Assembly (NCBI GenBank): GCA_018902385.1
Contig: JABSSW010000001.1
Span: forward strand, 1,178,001 to 1,242,000
DNA length: 64,000 nucleotides
Direction of reading: 5' to 3'
Source of the DNA: Physcia stellaris
Taxonomy: Eukaryota > Ascomycota > Lecanoromycetes > Caliciales > Physciaceae
Part shown: positions 1 through 12,667 of the stretch, one piece after another
Position numbering within the stretch: the stretch's first letter is position 1
Layout: every line of letters starts with the position of its first letter
Position numbers and translations under genes: made by a program
Notes under the pieces: generated by a model
The model's input: only the letters and a program-made list of their open reading frames with translations
What the model was told of the DNA's origin: nothing
Databases searched by the model: none

Positions 1-164
1 GGTTTGTGAGGGGCACTGCTGTGTAGATGGGTATATTTTTGGGGGGAGTAGAGCGAGGGGATGGAGTGGGAGGACTCACTGTAGCTAACGAGTCCTAGGG
101 TGATTACAGCGAAGATAAATTGGGTGATGCGGCAGCCGAGAGCTACCAGGTCCATGACGCCCAT
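1..164 (-). CDS. MARVEL-like membrane protein, first exon only (partial)
   Basis: The minus strand carries an ATG at 164 and an 85-nt first exon (164 to 80), followed by a GTGAGT donor at 79; the rest of the intron and gene lie beyond the left edge. The exon reads MGVMDLVALGCRITQF and continues into a hydrophobic helix (IFAVITLGLVSY). This start, a short amphipathic lead followed at once by a first transmembrane helix, is typical of fungal four-helix MARVEL / NCE102-type proteins of the plasma membrane. Only one helix is visible, so the family call rests on style and not on a full domain. It is divergently oriented with nothing close by; about 1.4 kb of non-coding DNA separates it from the sulfhydrylase gene. 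Confidence 0.55.
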   Translation of the reverse strand, partial: MGVMDLVALGCRITQFIFAVITLGLVSYSESSHSIPSLYSPQKYTHLHSSAPHK

Positions 165-1576
165 GCTGTTGATCTGAGGTTGCAAGTGAGGGATCCTGGG
201 CGATCTTGGTTACAGCTTCTGTAAGAGTTCGAAGGATGGAATCTCTGGGCAGATAACAATAATGCGCGGTCTGATATTGAGAGGATGGTTGAGGAATGTG
301 GATGGTGGTCGAGTGTTTACTTTTGGAGAAGACCAGCTCTCAGTTTGATCGTGGAAAGTCGTTATTTATTAAAGTGATAATTCAGACCGAGTCATAAGTC
401 ATGTGCATCATCCAATCTCAAGAAGATGAGCAAGAAAGGAAAGGGCCCAGCCCGGTTTTTGAAGTGAATCACACAACAAGGAAGTGACGAGTCGACGAGC
501 TGGCAAGCTTGATGGAGAGGCCTTGGCAATATCATGCTCACGCGACAAATGGTTGATTGGCTGACACGTGAGAGAAATGTGGGGGACGCGCCGAGGCGCC
601 GAGAGAGGGGTAAAGGCGTTTCAGCCTTGATTTCTCGGACAGTCACTGCTGGTCTTCAACCTCTCTTTCAATCCGCTTGGGTTAGATGCGCGTTAGATGT
701 AAAGATCTCATCAAATTGATGACCCCCCAGATACTACTGTTATAGATGACGTTGAACCACGTTTCATCAGGTTGATTGTTTGACACGATGACGTTTCAGG
801 GCCGCGGTGGCGGCCACGACGACTGCCAGCGAGCCATTGCGCACCTGACTACTAGCCAAGTACCGTATGAAACCTTCGGTGGCACCACGTCAACCCGTGG
901 GCGTCAATGACGTCAGTAAATACTCCCACGACGATGAGCGACATCGAGCCAATCGAGTTCATGGGGTGCTACGTTTCGAAAAGTGCTGAAGGGGTGCAGC
1001 TAAGAGTTTGAGATGTACAGCTTCTCTCGTCCTCTTTGTAGGCATTCGCTAGGCACCTCTAGCCTATGAATCTTCAACTGAGGACAGAACAGAGAAACGC
1101 GAGAATGTTCTCTTCAGCCGTCCGTGAGCTAGGAGATGGCTGTCAATCATTAGAGACGCCCGAATATGCATTTCAAGCGGATCCCGTCTCCAGCGCAAAG
1201 AAAGTGATCTATGGAAAGATAGTAGTGGTAGAGATGACGAACAGTGATATGGCGATTACTAGGGGTGGCACTGGGATTACATCGGATGGCAAATGGTGGA
1301 GGGAAAGAGGATGGATGATTGAAAGGAAGAAAGATGAAATCTAGAACTCCAGGGCAGACAAAGATGAGAGAAAGATAAGAGAACGAAGTGAGGCTACAGT
1401 AGACTTGGTTGTATATAATTCGTCCGTTGGCCGCATAGATGGAAGTAGCTAACATTTCTTTCGTGGGATCTTAGCCCCTGATTCTACCTATATATTTTCC
1501 CTCTTTTTGCTTCTCCTCTTTTCGAGATCTTCTTTCCCCTTCTCACCTGCTTCTAGAAGCCATTTCCCAGCCTCCC
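165..1576. other. Intergenic region
   Basis: No convincing gene is seen. The left part should hold the promoter of the MARVEL-like gene, and the right part (about 1450-1576, pyrimidine-rich) the 3' untranslated region of the sulfhydrylase gene. Short open frames here overlap each other on both strands and have no recognisable protein character. Confidence 0.5.
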
Positions 1577-3301
<1,725 letters not shown>

Positions 3302-4272
3302 GGTGGATGAGGCAGAAACTATGAGCTGTATATAGAATGTAAATCCAAGTGATTGGCTTCTAAGATATTGTACAATTGGTAAAAAGACCAAAAGTCGGCA
3401 GGAAATTGTAGTCTCGTGTGGTTGAAGCGAATTCGGCAAAAGAATTTTCTCCTTGTCGACCCCACGTTATGTCCCCGCATTCGTCATCGCAACCAGGATG
3501 GTGTCATTGCTCGTTGCCCCTGCTTGGCGCTACCAGAGAGCCTCAAAGCTTGGCTTTCGCCCCATGTTCTAGACCTCGACGCATGATAGTAGGTACTCAT
3601 AAGATCGTATTGGTGTCTCACGTAAAAGAAATTTCCTGAACGCTAGTGAATGCTGAATGAGATTACACAACCAACCACGCTAAAAGAGAAGAAAACCGGT
3701 CACATGCTCCGATTGTTTCACACTCATCTGACAGGGTCTCTGCGGATCATCCCCGGTACGGGATCCATTACAAAATCAATGAGGCGAGTTAGTATTAAGG
3801 AATCAAGGAGAAATTGGTACTCATCTGCACTCAAGAGACAATTCACGTGATCCAATAGGAGGCGGCAGTAGAAGGAGTATTACATTGCCTGTCTTGAAAG
3901 ATCCGACTTGCTTGTGAGACTGGCTGGCTGGAGCCATCATGGACTTCGAATGTACCCCGGAAGCTGCAGGCCTTCAAGTCCAGAATTTGAGACAGAGTGC
4001 CTAAAGTAGAAAGTGCAAGTGTGACACGCAGGGGCATTGACAATATGATAATACCAGTGCATTGAATGTTACAGCTTCGACTTAGCTTTGCTGCGAGTGG
4101 TGGAGCATTTAGTGTATGAGCTCTGTGTATGCGCATAATGTACTTGCTATTACTGATCGCTAATCTGTCGGAGGTTAGTTACGGCTAAGAGTTTGGAGAA
4201 AGCCAATGTGCTGGCTTAGCAACACACAATGTACACCCATATGCCCCCAAGCACGTTGCAACCAGCTCCTTC
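3302..4272. other. Intergenic region with the sulfhydrylase promoter
   Basis: The first 200-300 bases are the promoter of the minus-strand sulfhydrylase gene and hold the sulfur-control site. The rest shows only short, overlapping open frames on both strands with no family resemblance. I see no further gene. Confidence 0.5.
3498..3507. promoter_or_regulatory. CYS3/MetR-type sulfur control site
   Basis: The sequence ATGGTGTCAT matches the palindromic consensus ATGRYRYCAT bound by the bZIP sulfur regulators CYS3 (Neurospora) and MetR (Aspergillus) at every position. It lies about 197 bp upstream of the start codon of the O-acetylhomoserine sulfhydrylase gene, a standard target of this regulon. 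This suggests induction under sulfur limitation. The match is seen in the sequence; binding is inferred. Confidence 0.6.
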
Positions 4273-4737
4273 CTATATAACCGGGCCCTCAACTTTTGCT
4301 GGGTCGACTTTTGCGTTCTTTATGCCACTCAAGGCCTTCTGCAGTTTGGGGTAGAAATCCCTGTTGACCCCAACGTCGACATACTCTTTCTGATCGTCTA
4401 TCCGGCCTTCTTTATCGAAGTGCAAGGTCCAAACGTATTCGTTCAGGTACTCGCCTGCTGCAGTGTCTGCTCGAGCTTTGAGGTGCATCACAATCTTGCG
4501 TGCCGGTAGATCCTCGACGATTTCGTAGACCGTTAGCGAGAAGTTTCGGAAGGCCGGTATGAGGCTTTGCAGATGTTTTCGGTATGTGTCGTTGCTTTGT
4601 GCTTTGATGTTCAAGGAATAGGGTAGAATCTGTCGCATGCAATCAGGCGCTCGTAGAGAGATAATCGTAGGAATTGACATCGAGTTGAAGGCTTCAACAA
4701 GCTTGTCGGCTGTCGCGCGTTGGGATGTTGGACCCAT
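4273..4737 (-). CDS. NTF2/SnoaL-like small protein
   Basis: Single-exon frame of 154 aa. It starts ADKLVEAFNSMSIPTIISLRAPDC, with the pattern of one long helix followed by the first beta strand of the cone-shaped alpha+beta barrel, continues through RNFSLTVYEIVEDLPARKIVMHLKA and ends in EYVWTLHFDKEGRI, which are alternating strands typical of the SnoaL-like / NTF2-like superfamily. Fungal proteins of this size include isomerases and hydratases such as the Trt14/AusH group of meroterpenoid pathways, but many homologues have no known role, and no biosynthetic genes are next to this one. The start at 4737 follows a CT-rich leader and a good context (CAAATCATGG). Function is not assigned beyond the fold. 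Confidence 0.7.
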   Translation of the reverse strand: MGPTSQRATADKLVEAFNSMSIPTIISLRAPDCMRQILPYSLNIKAQSNDTYRKHLQSLIPAFRNFSLTVYEIVEDLPARKIVMHLKARADTAAGEYLNEYVWTLHFDKEGRIDDQKEYVDVGVNRDFYPKLQKALSGIKNAKVDPAKVEGPVI

Positions 4738-6787
4738 GATTTGGGAGGGAATGGGTGTTGAAGTCTTGGATGTGGAGATTCTGACGAAGAGGAGGCGAAG
4801 TAACGAGTCTCAGGATTGTCCGTCATGAGGGACATCTTATAATCCGCACTCCCGAACACGAGTCTTTTCATAGCTTTGTTTGGTTTGACTGGAACAGGAA
4901 AATTTGGCGAGGTCTGTAGGTGCCTCGGTGTGGCATCTCGTGGGTCTGGACTCTCTTGCTGTGCCACACTTGTGCAGATGCGACGTAGATCGCCACTAGG
5001 GGAGGGCCCAGATCTGCCACCTTTGGTCGAGTTGATCTACGACACATCGATCGTTTCAAGCAGCTGCGACATGATGAAATCTCGATAGTATGGCTAGAGT
5101 GGTGTCTATTATTGATTCCCATGATATGTCGTATACTGTTTTAGGAAACCACTGCTTGCCCGTTTCGGTCGATCATCATGGAAAAGGGCTTCTTTAGGAC
5201 ATCCACTCTTCTCAATGCGGCCTTGAGCTCTCGTGGCATGACGTTCAAGAAGTTCCGATGCAGTCTCGCAACATTGTTAGCGTGGCACTTGACCGGAATT
5301 GGGACTGTGATACCTGAGATGCTGGATGATGGCTTCACGGTCGTGCTCTCGACCTCGATAACGTTCGATAAGCCATGGGCAGGCAAGCTCAGAGCACGGC
5401 GACAGGTCATGGAAGCTAAGTTACAGTGTGGATAAGGGCTTGCCAACAGCACTGGTGACATCGGACCACAGAATCTGGACCGCAGAGTCAGATATGATTA
5501 AAAATTTGATACGACTCAAGATTCCAAATATTCCTTCATTCAGAAAAACTGTTAGATTGAACATCTATGGATTTACTAACTTACAGACTACCGATTACGC
5601 TCTACTCGTACTTCCTCTCTAGTAGCTGGGATGTTATTGCAGATGTTCAGTTTCACTCTGAACAGTAGTGAAGCTATCAACAACCATAAAGATTAAAGAA
5701 TCTGATGATAAGGTAATAAAATACTGAATGGGATCCTTTCCGGCTACTTGCATTAGATCAAGACCCATTATCGCCTCCAATGATAAGCCACATATGGTTC
5801 TAGACCCGGATCTCATCCACACCCTACCTTCGTTGCTTACTCGTCGGCATTCACGGCCTCGCGAGCGGTTGCGTCACATTTCTCGATGCCGCAACGATTT
5901 CCAGAACACTTTCGCCATGTCCTGTCCTTGCTCGATATCGTCGAAGGCCTCTTACCTAGTTTCACTCTCGTGCGATCGACCCATATCGCCCGCTAGGCTA
6001 CTCTCCCTCTCCTAGTGGAACAGTTCCTGTTGCCAAAAGGGGCTGGTCACTCACAGCTTTCAATTGTCCCTACAAGCGAGCCAATGACCAAGGTAGTGTG
6101 CTACGAAGATGTACCCAAATGGAGATACGACGGCTCCCCAAGGGATATAGTATCCTCTGACTTCTTAATATAGTATTTCAGATATATACGACAAGAAGGA
6201 GCATCCATCGCTAGGCTGCCTAACTGGAGTAAGCGCCAGTTTGGTTCCAACATGGAAGTATGTCCGTGTGCTTGCGGAATGGAATGTTTCGGACGCATGC
6301 AACATTTCATCTACTATCAGTATGCTTACACTGCCATTGACGACAAGTGTCCAGAAGAAGCCATCAACCTCTGATGGTGAAAGCTGTTCTCCTATGATGG
6401 CCATGTATGCCTTCGGGCTTTGCTGGAGGTGAAGTCACTCGCATGCCTCTGAATAAAAACTGCTAACGATGTATTCCCTCGCCACTCGCTGCTAAGAATT
6501 CGCTGATCATGTGCCGCTAGAATAGAGAACACTGGTCTGAGTGACTGGATATCTCGAGACGTGATTTCTTCCAGGTCGTCGTCGCCCAATTGTGGACTTA
6601 ATGGAAGCATCTCATGGAGAAACCTTTTAGGGAGATTCTGAGCGAACATCGGACTCTACAGTCAATAGCTCCCGTGTCCAAGGACCAAAATAGAATGGGG
6701 TTCATAGTATTATTTCTATGATGCCGATCTACCATATACTGGGAGGCAGTGCCCAATCTTCAGCAGCTGATACTATTTGATACCTAG
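4738..6787. other. Gene-poor stretch, possibly decayed coding DNA
   Basis: Only fragments are visible. Minus-strand pieces at 6392-6649 (85 aa) and 6165-6404 (79 aa) have some protein-like composition but lie in different frames with no clean splice between them. Pieces at 5141-5461 and 5178-5435 are antisense to each other. None shows a domain I recognise. The 4738-5000 part includes the promoter of the NTF2-like gene. Confidence 0.35.
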
Positions 6788-7573
6788 TCAACGAACATTG
6801 AGACACAAAATGGCCCGTTGACCATCATTCTTACGATTTCCCGCCTCGCCACTCCTTCGTCTTCCATAAATCCAATTCATGATTGTCCACACATTCCATT
6901 TCACGGCCTTCTGCATAATCCTGAAAGCATCTTGGACACGTTGTCGACGATCTGAGCGTGTGCTATGTCCCCGTTCAGACCCTGGTCCTAAACCTAAGAC
7001 GTTGTCTCGACAAAGAGGGCATGTATCCTGCACATCACCCCGAGGCCAACCAGAGAACCTATTGGACAGTAATGAGCAGTGGTCCTCGAGGAGATGGAAG
7101 AAGACAAACCAAATCCGGAGACATTTCCGTCCAAATATATGACCACATCGCTGTTGAACGGGTTCCTCAGCGAGGTTCAGAGTATTCATCTCATCGTCGT
7201 CCATGGATGAGGAAACTTGGTCTCGATCACATATCCGAGAACGTGTGTAAGTACTGGAATGTGTGAAGGTCTCGGCAAGCACCTCGTGTTCAACCCAAAT
7301 GTCTGTCTTGACTATTATGTCGCTCCTCGAGAAGCTCTCATTCTCAGCGGAGGGGCAAGTCTCTACCAAAGTAACGCGAGAGGTTGAGGCGGACGATCTG
7401 ATTCTACCTGGATTGAGAGCGCTTGAGGAAGCAGACGCATCTGAAGCATACGGCTCCCAGCAAATACTACAAACACGATCCTCCCCCCGGAGTAGGTCAT
7501 TTGGTATGGACGAAAGATGGTTCAAGAATGTTGTCAGAGCCCTCCTCCTATTCATAAGAGTTGAAATTATCAT
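6788..7573 (-). CDS. RING-type zinc-finger protein, probable E3 ubiquitin ligase
   Basis: Single-exon frame of 261 aa. Cys35 and Cys38 (DRVCSICWE) form the first zinc pair. A loop of about 105 residues, acidic near its end, follows. The remaining ligands are Cys143 and His145 (QRCGHIFGRKCL, with Cys151) and Cys185 and Cys188 (TCPLCRD). The order fits a C3HC4 RING with an unusually long insertion after the first pair, a layout common in fungal RING proteins with the CGH-F-G signature. A basic C-terminal region follows. RING proteins bring E2 enzymes to substrates; the substrate here is unknown. A small unrecognised intron inside the CLRIW to TCPLC segment is possible, because that spacing is long. 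Confidence 0.65.
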   Translation of the reverse strand: MIISTLMNRRRALTTFLNHLSSIPNDLLRGEDRVCSICWEPYASDASASSSALNPGRIRSSASTSRVTLVETCPSAENESFSRSDIIVKTDIWVEHEVLAETFTHSSTYTRSRICDRDQVSSSMDDDEMNTLNLAEEPVQQRCGHIFGRKCLRIWFVFFHLLEDHCSLLSNRFSGWPRGDVQDTCPLCRDNVLGLGPGSERGHSTRSDRRQRVQDAFRIMQKAVKWNVWTIMNWIYGRRRSGEAGNRKNDGQRAILCLNVR

Positions 7574-9708
7574 TCCGACGAATGAGATGACAGCGCCACG
7601 TCACAGCGTAGATGAAGAAGCCGGGCAACTCTCGTGGAATCCTGAGAAATCTACACCGTACACATAGCGAGAATGTATGATGCGAAAGTTGTGCTTCGAC
7701 TGTAAGCAGGCATATGAGAGCTGAGGGGAAATCACAATAGCGTGAGTTTGCTGCAACTTACAGGCCCCTGTTCACTGGTGGTTGCACAGACAGAGTGCCA
7801 CCGGCCGGCGCCCAAGCGTGCCACCCTACGGTGCACTGGTCCCTGGACATGGCCAAGAGGTACGAGTTAGTTTGCACCTATGATATATCAGACGGCCTGC
7901 AACCGGATTGCGGCTGCCCTCTTCACAGTGACCGCCGCCTGACAATCAATCTTACGCTAATGTTCGGAAGACTTCGGTCTACGAGTCAGTCATCTGTCTT
8001 GGTATGGCGAGGAGGAGTCGCTACTGTCTTCTTACGCCAGTGGTGACCCATCGCAAGACGTAGTCACCATACAGTAGCATGACCGCCAGAGGCCTGACGA
8101 CAATGAGCTGTCTGTTGTCTCCTTCAGGGACCGTTTTGTCCAACACATTAAAGTGTAAATAGCTCGCTGTCCCACGCACAGACGTCATCAAGCTTCTTCT
8201 CCAAAGTGAAAATGCCTTGACCTTTGCTACTTTTTTAAACCCATCGTTACCATCGAAAGCCTCGATGTCTGCCGACCCACAGGTAGTACGGTCCCAGCCA
8301 CAAAGCCGAGCGCAAAATGCCGACTGGCAAATTTCCATTTGGCTAAGGTCGACTTGGATTGTAATGAGCCGTTCCATCTCCCTGAGATAGACGAATTAGC
8401 TCCCTCTACGTGCTGCTTTTTGGCAGCATTTTCTAGCATGAAGCTCTGTGCAACGTTTTCTTAGTTTCTAGCCCATAGTCAGGTCTCGTGTATGACAGGG
8501 TGGCCGTTCAGACGTATAGCACACTTCTTCACAATCTCGGCACTACGTACCTTGATACATGCTTTTCTGTGGATCCCGCATGAAGTACTATCTTGGTTAG
8601 GAAGGAGCAAGACTCCCATCAGTGGGGGCATCTTACGAGGGCATTGCCTTACCTCTAATTGGTGGAGATGGAGTCATATCGCGCATCTAGGTAAGTCCCC
8701 AGCGACCAACAGTTGGACGGAAATTATCGGTCTGTGCCTCGCTGCAGAACTTCCCGACACGAAGCCGTCACTGGTGTCTCTAATCATGATGGACGTCTCG
8801 TAGCTGCGGATCCCTGCTTCCATCAAAAGACTGTCGATGTGACTGCAATCGAGTATCCCAAAGGTACGAGAAAAAACAAGTCACTCTCTGGGTGTTCCAA
8901 GCCTTCATCAAAAACGCAATGGGTATCGATTTCTCCTTCGACTTTTCATCAGATATGGGAGAGTGTCGATTGGAAGTTACAGCTATTATACTCTTACACA
9001 ATAACAAGTACTGGGGAAAAGAGAACGCAGTCCCAAAGAGAGAATGTACCGAGTCGCGCAAGGCAAATATGGCGATTATCACCAGCCTGAACCTCCTCCT
9101 CCCCTCACAAAAGCCCCTTTGGAATAGTTTGAGAATACCAGCAGCGTGCAACAGTAGCTGAGCACAATCTTTACCGCTGGGCTTACGAGAATGTGTAACT
9201 CTTCGAGGTGGCGTGCGACACCATGAATACACCCAGCCTTGCCACCAACGTCATCGAAGCTGGAGATAGGCTTGAAGCTTCCTGCAAGGGTTCCTGCTTG
9301 TAGCAGTCATTTGGTACTACTCAGGTTGTACGGAAGACCCGGTCTCGGAAAAGATTAGCTGGCAACTTGTCATACGAGACGACCAAACGCTACATACTAC
9401 ACAACAGCCGGCTTGTGATGCATGAGCTGCACTTCGTCGGAGCATGTGATTTAGCAGGCGGTGATCGAGATTTGAGGATCTTGTGATCTGAATTTCATGG
9501 CGAACCAGTTACCTACCTACAGATCATGACATCGTCTTCCGGGAAACTCATCCTCCGTTCTCCTCCGTCATACATAAAGTCACGAACAATTCAACCTAGA
9601 GCCTGCATAAGATATTCCGATAGGCTATAGAATCCTTTGACGATAAACCCAGTCCAGCAACTTGACTGAGCGTACTTTGCGAGAACAGCTTTTGCAAGGG
9701 TCAGAGAG
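7574..9708. other. Gene-poor stretch
   Basis: Several open frames of 70-150 codons exist on both strands (for example 8780-9232 minus, 8713-9090 plus), but they overlap each other and show neither domains nor flanking splice signals that would join them. I see no supportable gene, RNA gene or repeat. Confidence 0.4.
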
Positions 9709-10097
9709 ATGCCACTTTCTCCACCAATTGTGGAAGGAGCGTAAGTTTTCTCCCAACCCCTCATCTTAGACGAATGTGCTCATTATGCTCCACTACAAGT
9801 ATTGTAGCAACTGATAGCGATCACATGAAACTATGCATCATCTTGATCCTAGCTCGCCGATTCGTGTACACTGCTACTGGCGATGAGGATGACAGCGCAT
9901 GGCAGTCCATTGCGACAATGATCAACGACAAATTTCAACCTGAGAGATATGCAAAGGGACGCCTTTGGGGTATTTACAGGACTAAGAAGATGTACGGAGA
10001 GATAGAAAAGGACGAACACCCTGAGATCGTGCACTTGATGACTAAGGGAGCGCACGACGCCATTGTGAAGAGGAAAATGCAGCAACATGGCCTATGA
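9709..10097 (+). CDS. Family A small helical protein, member 1
   Basis: Two-exon gene. Exon 1 (9709-9740) encodes MPLSPPIVEG and ends in phase 2 at a GTAAGT donor. Several acceptors keep the frame (after 9799 or after 9817), giving a protein of about 103-109 aa. Exon 2 carries the family domain: a first helix around DHMKLCIILILARR, then AWQSIATMINDKF, then a third helix region ending in YRTKKMYGEI. The W..IA..IN..F signature and the phase-2 intron are shared with the genes at 11.2, 21.6, 23.0 and 24.5 kb. No signal peptide or membrane segment is evident. The fold resembles a Myb/SANT-like three-helix unit, but this is an inference and the function is unknown. Confidence 0.6.
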
Positions 10098-11161
10098 CTG
10101 GCTGATAATACCATTCGGACGGTTTCTAGATGGCTTTTGTACGAAAAATTTGGAACCAGAACAAATAGCAGAAAGCCAGCCTTTGCTGCGGAGGATATTG
10201 CAGGATGCTCACAGATAGCGATGGGCTGCCTGCTAAGTAGGAGATCTAGGCTGACTGACTCTGTGACCGTTAATTAGACTTTGGGAAACGAACTGTATCT
10301 GGCCAATGGTTGGCATCCTATTATAACTTTTCTTCAGCCGAATAAAGGTGTCTTTCCGTCTGGAAAGTTACGGTAAGACAGATAGCTTGGCGGTGAAGAA
10401 GTGCGGTTACGTCCAAAGTCTAGGCTACTTCCATCAGGACACAGATACCCGAGAGCCCTCAGTATCAGCTGCAACCTGGTACTCGGCAGCTCGTCTCCGC
10501 TAACACGATTTAAAAAATCGCTCATACGGACTGCGTGTCCCGCTACACGGTATGAGGCTTTAAATTGGGACAGCTGCATCCTATCATCCTGGGTATACTG
10601 GAAAGCTTGCAGAGAGTAGTACAAGACTGGGATCTATCGCTGAGGAAGATTCGAAGGCGGCCTGCAAGACGAAGCCTTGTAAGTCTGGTTGCACCTAATT
10701 ACTGATGTTATAGAGACAGTATCTTACCACTAATGCATGTGTCTACCTGTACCGGAACGGCTATCTACAGGTATATCGCTTATGGAGGACATGGAAAACA
10801 GAGGCACATGTGAAGGCCGGTTGACAGGCCGGACCGGACTTCGTTGAAGCACAAGTCCCAGGATAAATTGTTAGCCTGAAGGTTGCCTCTCTTCGAGGCG
10901 AGTCTCGGTGTCGGGATCCCTAGCATCAGACATGGTGTCGTTCGATATGAAATGATGACTTGCATGGCTGCACAAAGTGGAGAGCAAGGATGCATGGCTG
11001 TGATAGACCAATGGCGATGACCTTGGATCCCTTTCATCAAAGGCCTATAAGTAGTGTCTTCCACAGAAAAGCATCGGTCAAGACTCCAAGGGTGATTAGA
11101 GTTTCCTCATTTCGACAGCTATCTATCCTATATATAACATTCACTGCACATACTAGTCAGC
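10098..11161. other. Intergenic region between family A members 1 and 2
   Basis: No gene is supported. Frames at 10334-10624 (minus) and 10401-10619 (plus) are antisense to one another and have no family character. The last 100-200 bases should hold the promoter of member 2. Confidence 0.45.
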
Positions 11162-11593
11162 ATGGCCACGCACACAATTAGCAGAGATGGGCACCAACCC
11201 ACAATGCCCCCAGCCTAGTGAGTTTCTCAATGGATTAGATAGCTGAGGATTTCTATCTGACAAGTCCTTATCTCTCTCAGTCCAAAAATGGACAACGATA
11301 CCAAAGACAAGATCGATATGATGCTCCTTCTGGCGTACAAGATTGTAATTAAGAGTACGGGAAACCCCCCTCTACAAGGCCACTGGCAGAAAATCGCCGA
11401 TATAATCAATGCGAGATTCAGCTATCCTCTTCCACACCTTCCAGGGCTTGCGCTTCAATACGATTCTATGACAGCCAACCGCCATTTCCATCGTCTCTTA
11501 TTCGAAGATACAAACGCTAAATGGGGCAATCTACCCTTCGAAAACGACCAGGTGCAGAATGCCATTCAAAGTTACAACTTGGGTTCATTTTGA
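11162..11593 (+). CDS. Family A small helical protein, member 2
   Basis: Two exons, 11162-11217 and 11281-11593, splice in phase 2 to 122 aa. The 63-nt intron has a GTGAGT donor, a CTGAC branch site and a CAG acceptor. Exon 1 is short and ends in a proline-rich tail (PTMPPAY). Exon 2 holds the domain: helix 1 TKDKIDMMLLLAYKIV, helix 2 HWQKIADIINARF, then a longer linker and a third helical part (MTANRHFHRLLFED). It aligns with members 1 and 3 over these three segments. The start at 11162 is preferred over the internal ATG at 11188 because only the former brings exon 2 into the right frame. The function is unknown. A diverged repeat and a foldback transposon lie just downstream. Confidence 0.65.
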
Positions 11594-11825
11594 GTCAGAC
11601 CATCGGCATTGTAGACGACGCTAGCTGCATGATTTCTGTTGCGGTCCAGATAGTCAGTGGGTCTGCAACATATCGACAAGAGTCTTACTTTGGGCTACCT
11701 TGGATTACTTCACCAGATATGACAAGTCGTTATGCCTTATTTCTTCCGTATGAGATACTTGGACTTGAGACTTTTGAAGTGGAGAGAAGGAATGAGCTCT
11801 ACCGCAGGACGGAATTCAACATTTC

Positions 11826-12087
11826 TCTGCTGCACTTGATGCGAAGCGGTCCTCATCATGTCTTAGTACTTTTCAAGAGATATTTTGGTGAACCTGGAAT
11901 TAGGTGTTGCCCTGGTGCGCTTTCATTCACAGTGATTGGTTGTCACACCTTTTCATTCGAGGTCTATCCTGATATGGCACTGGCAGCTGATTCCATTCCA
12001 AAGGAGGCTCCTTTGCAGTACTTCCCTGGGATGTATCACCGCGAAAGCTTGGTAACGGTGATCGTGTATCAGTCGCGATGGCATACC
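11826..12087 (+). repeat. Segment B, left copy (coding-like duplicated segment)
   Basis: A stretch of about 260 bp that matches 21051-21287 at both nucleotide and translated level. Shared pieces include a leucine-rich start (LLHLMRSGP against LLRLMSSGP), a Cys-Cys-x-Gly-Ala-Leu motif, a VYPD motif and ADS-(I/V)-P-x-EA. Both copies end at an identically placed GTGAGT, as expected of an exon ending at a splice donor. The left copy lies in a 202-codon open frame (11521-12129). This is probably an exon, or the relic of one, from an unrecognised gene. Confidence 0.5.
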
Positions 12088-12139
12088 GTGAGTTTCTTGC
12101 CCCTTGCTGTTGTTATCGATCCATTGTAAGATTTCGATA

Positions 12140-12243
12140 CAGTCGTTTTAAAAAAGGTTGGCGGTCGGGAAACCCGAACTTCAGGTCCCCCCACCACACA
12201 TCGAAATCTGATGCACTTCGGAGCCAATCATAGAACATGCCAT
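12140..12243 (+). repeat. Left terminal inverted repeat of the MITE
   Basis: This arm begins CAGTCGTTTTAAAAAAGG and pairs with 12565-12667. Differences between the arms are mainly C/T and A/G transitions plus one extra C in the C run. Confidence 0.8.
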
Positions 12244-12564
12244 AAGCAGTACACAACGTTATTTAATTGATTGAATTTGACGTATAATTACAAAACATCA
12301 CAATTGTCATTGATAGTATGAATTTCAATAATTGTTTCGTTGTATTGTTGTGATGTGCATGTTGTTGACATATTGTTGAAATTTTTGCGTTAACAAAATT
12401 TTCAAACGGAGCACTTCTACGAAATAAACAGCAATATTTGCGACATTGTGTTTTCACAACAATACATCGAATTACATTATACAAATTCGTGTATTGATTG
12501 TATGTGCTATATGTATGACATTTTGATAGATATTTTCGATACATTGACGTTGCGTCGTGGTGAT

Positions 12565-12667
12565 ATGACATGTTCTATGATGAGCTCCGAAGTGCACCAA
12601 ATTTCGGTGTGTGGTGGGGGACCTGAAGTTCGGGTTTCCCGACCGCCAACCTTTTTTAAAACGACTG
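12565..12667 (-). repeat. Right terminal inverted repeat of the MITE
   Basis: Reverse complement of the left arm, ending CCTTTTTTAAAACGACTG, followed directly by the TA target duplication. Confidence 0.8.

Larger units (their letters stand above)
12140..12667. mobile_element. Foldback MITE, Tc1/mariner-type ends
   Basis: A 528-bp element bounded by CAGTCG...CGACTG and flanked on both sides by TA (12138-12139 and 12668-12669), the target duplication and end pattern of Tc1/mariner-related elements. Terminal inverted repeats of about 104 bp are nearly identical, differing by a few transitions and one base in a C run. The AT-rich centre has further shorter inverted matches (around GTATTGTTGTGA), so one strand could fold into a long hairpin. 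It has no coding capacity and would need a transposase supplied in trans. The small divergence between its arms suggests a fairly recent insertion. Confidence 0.8.
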
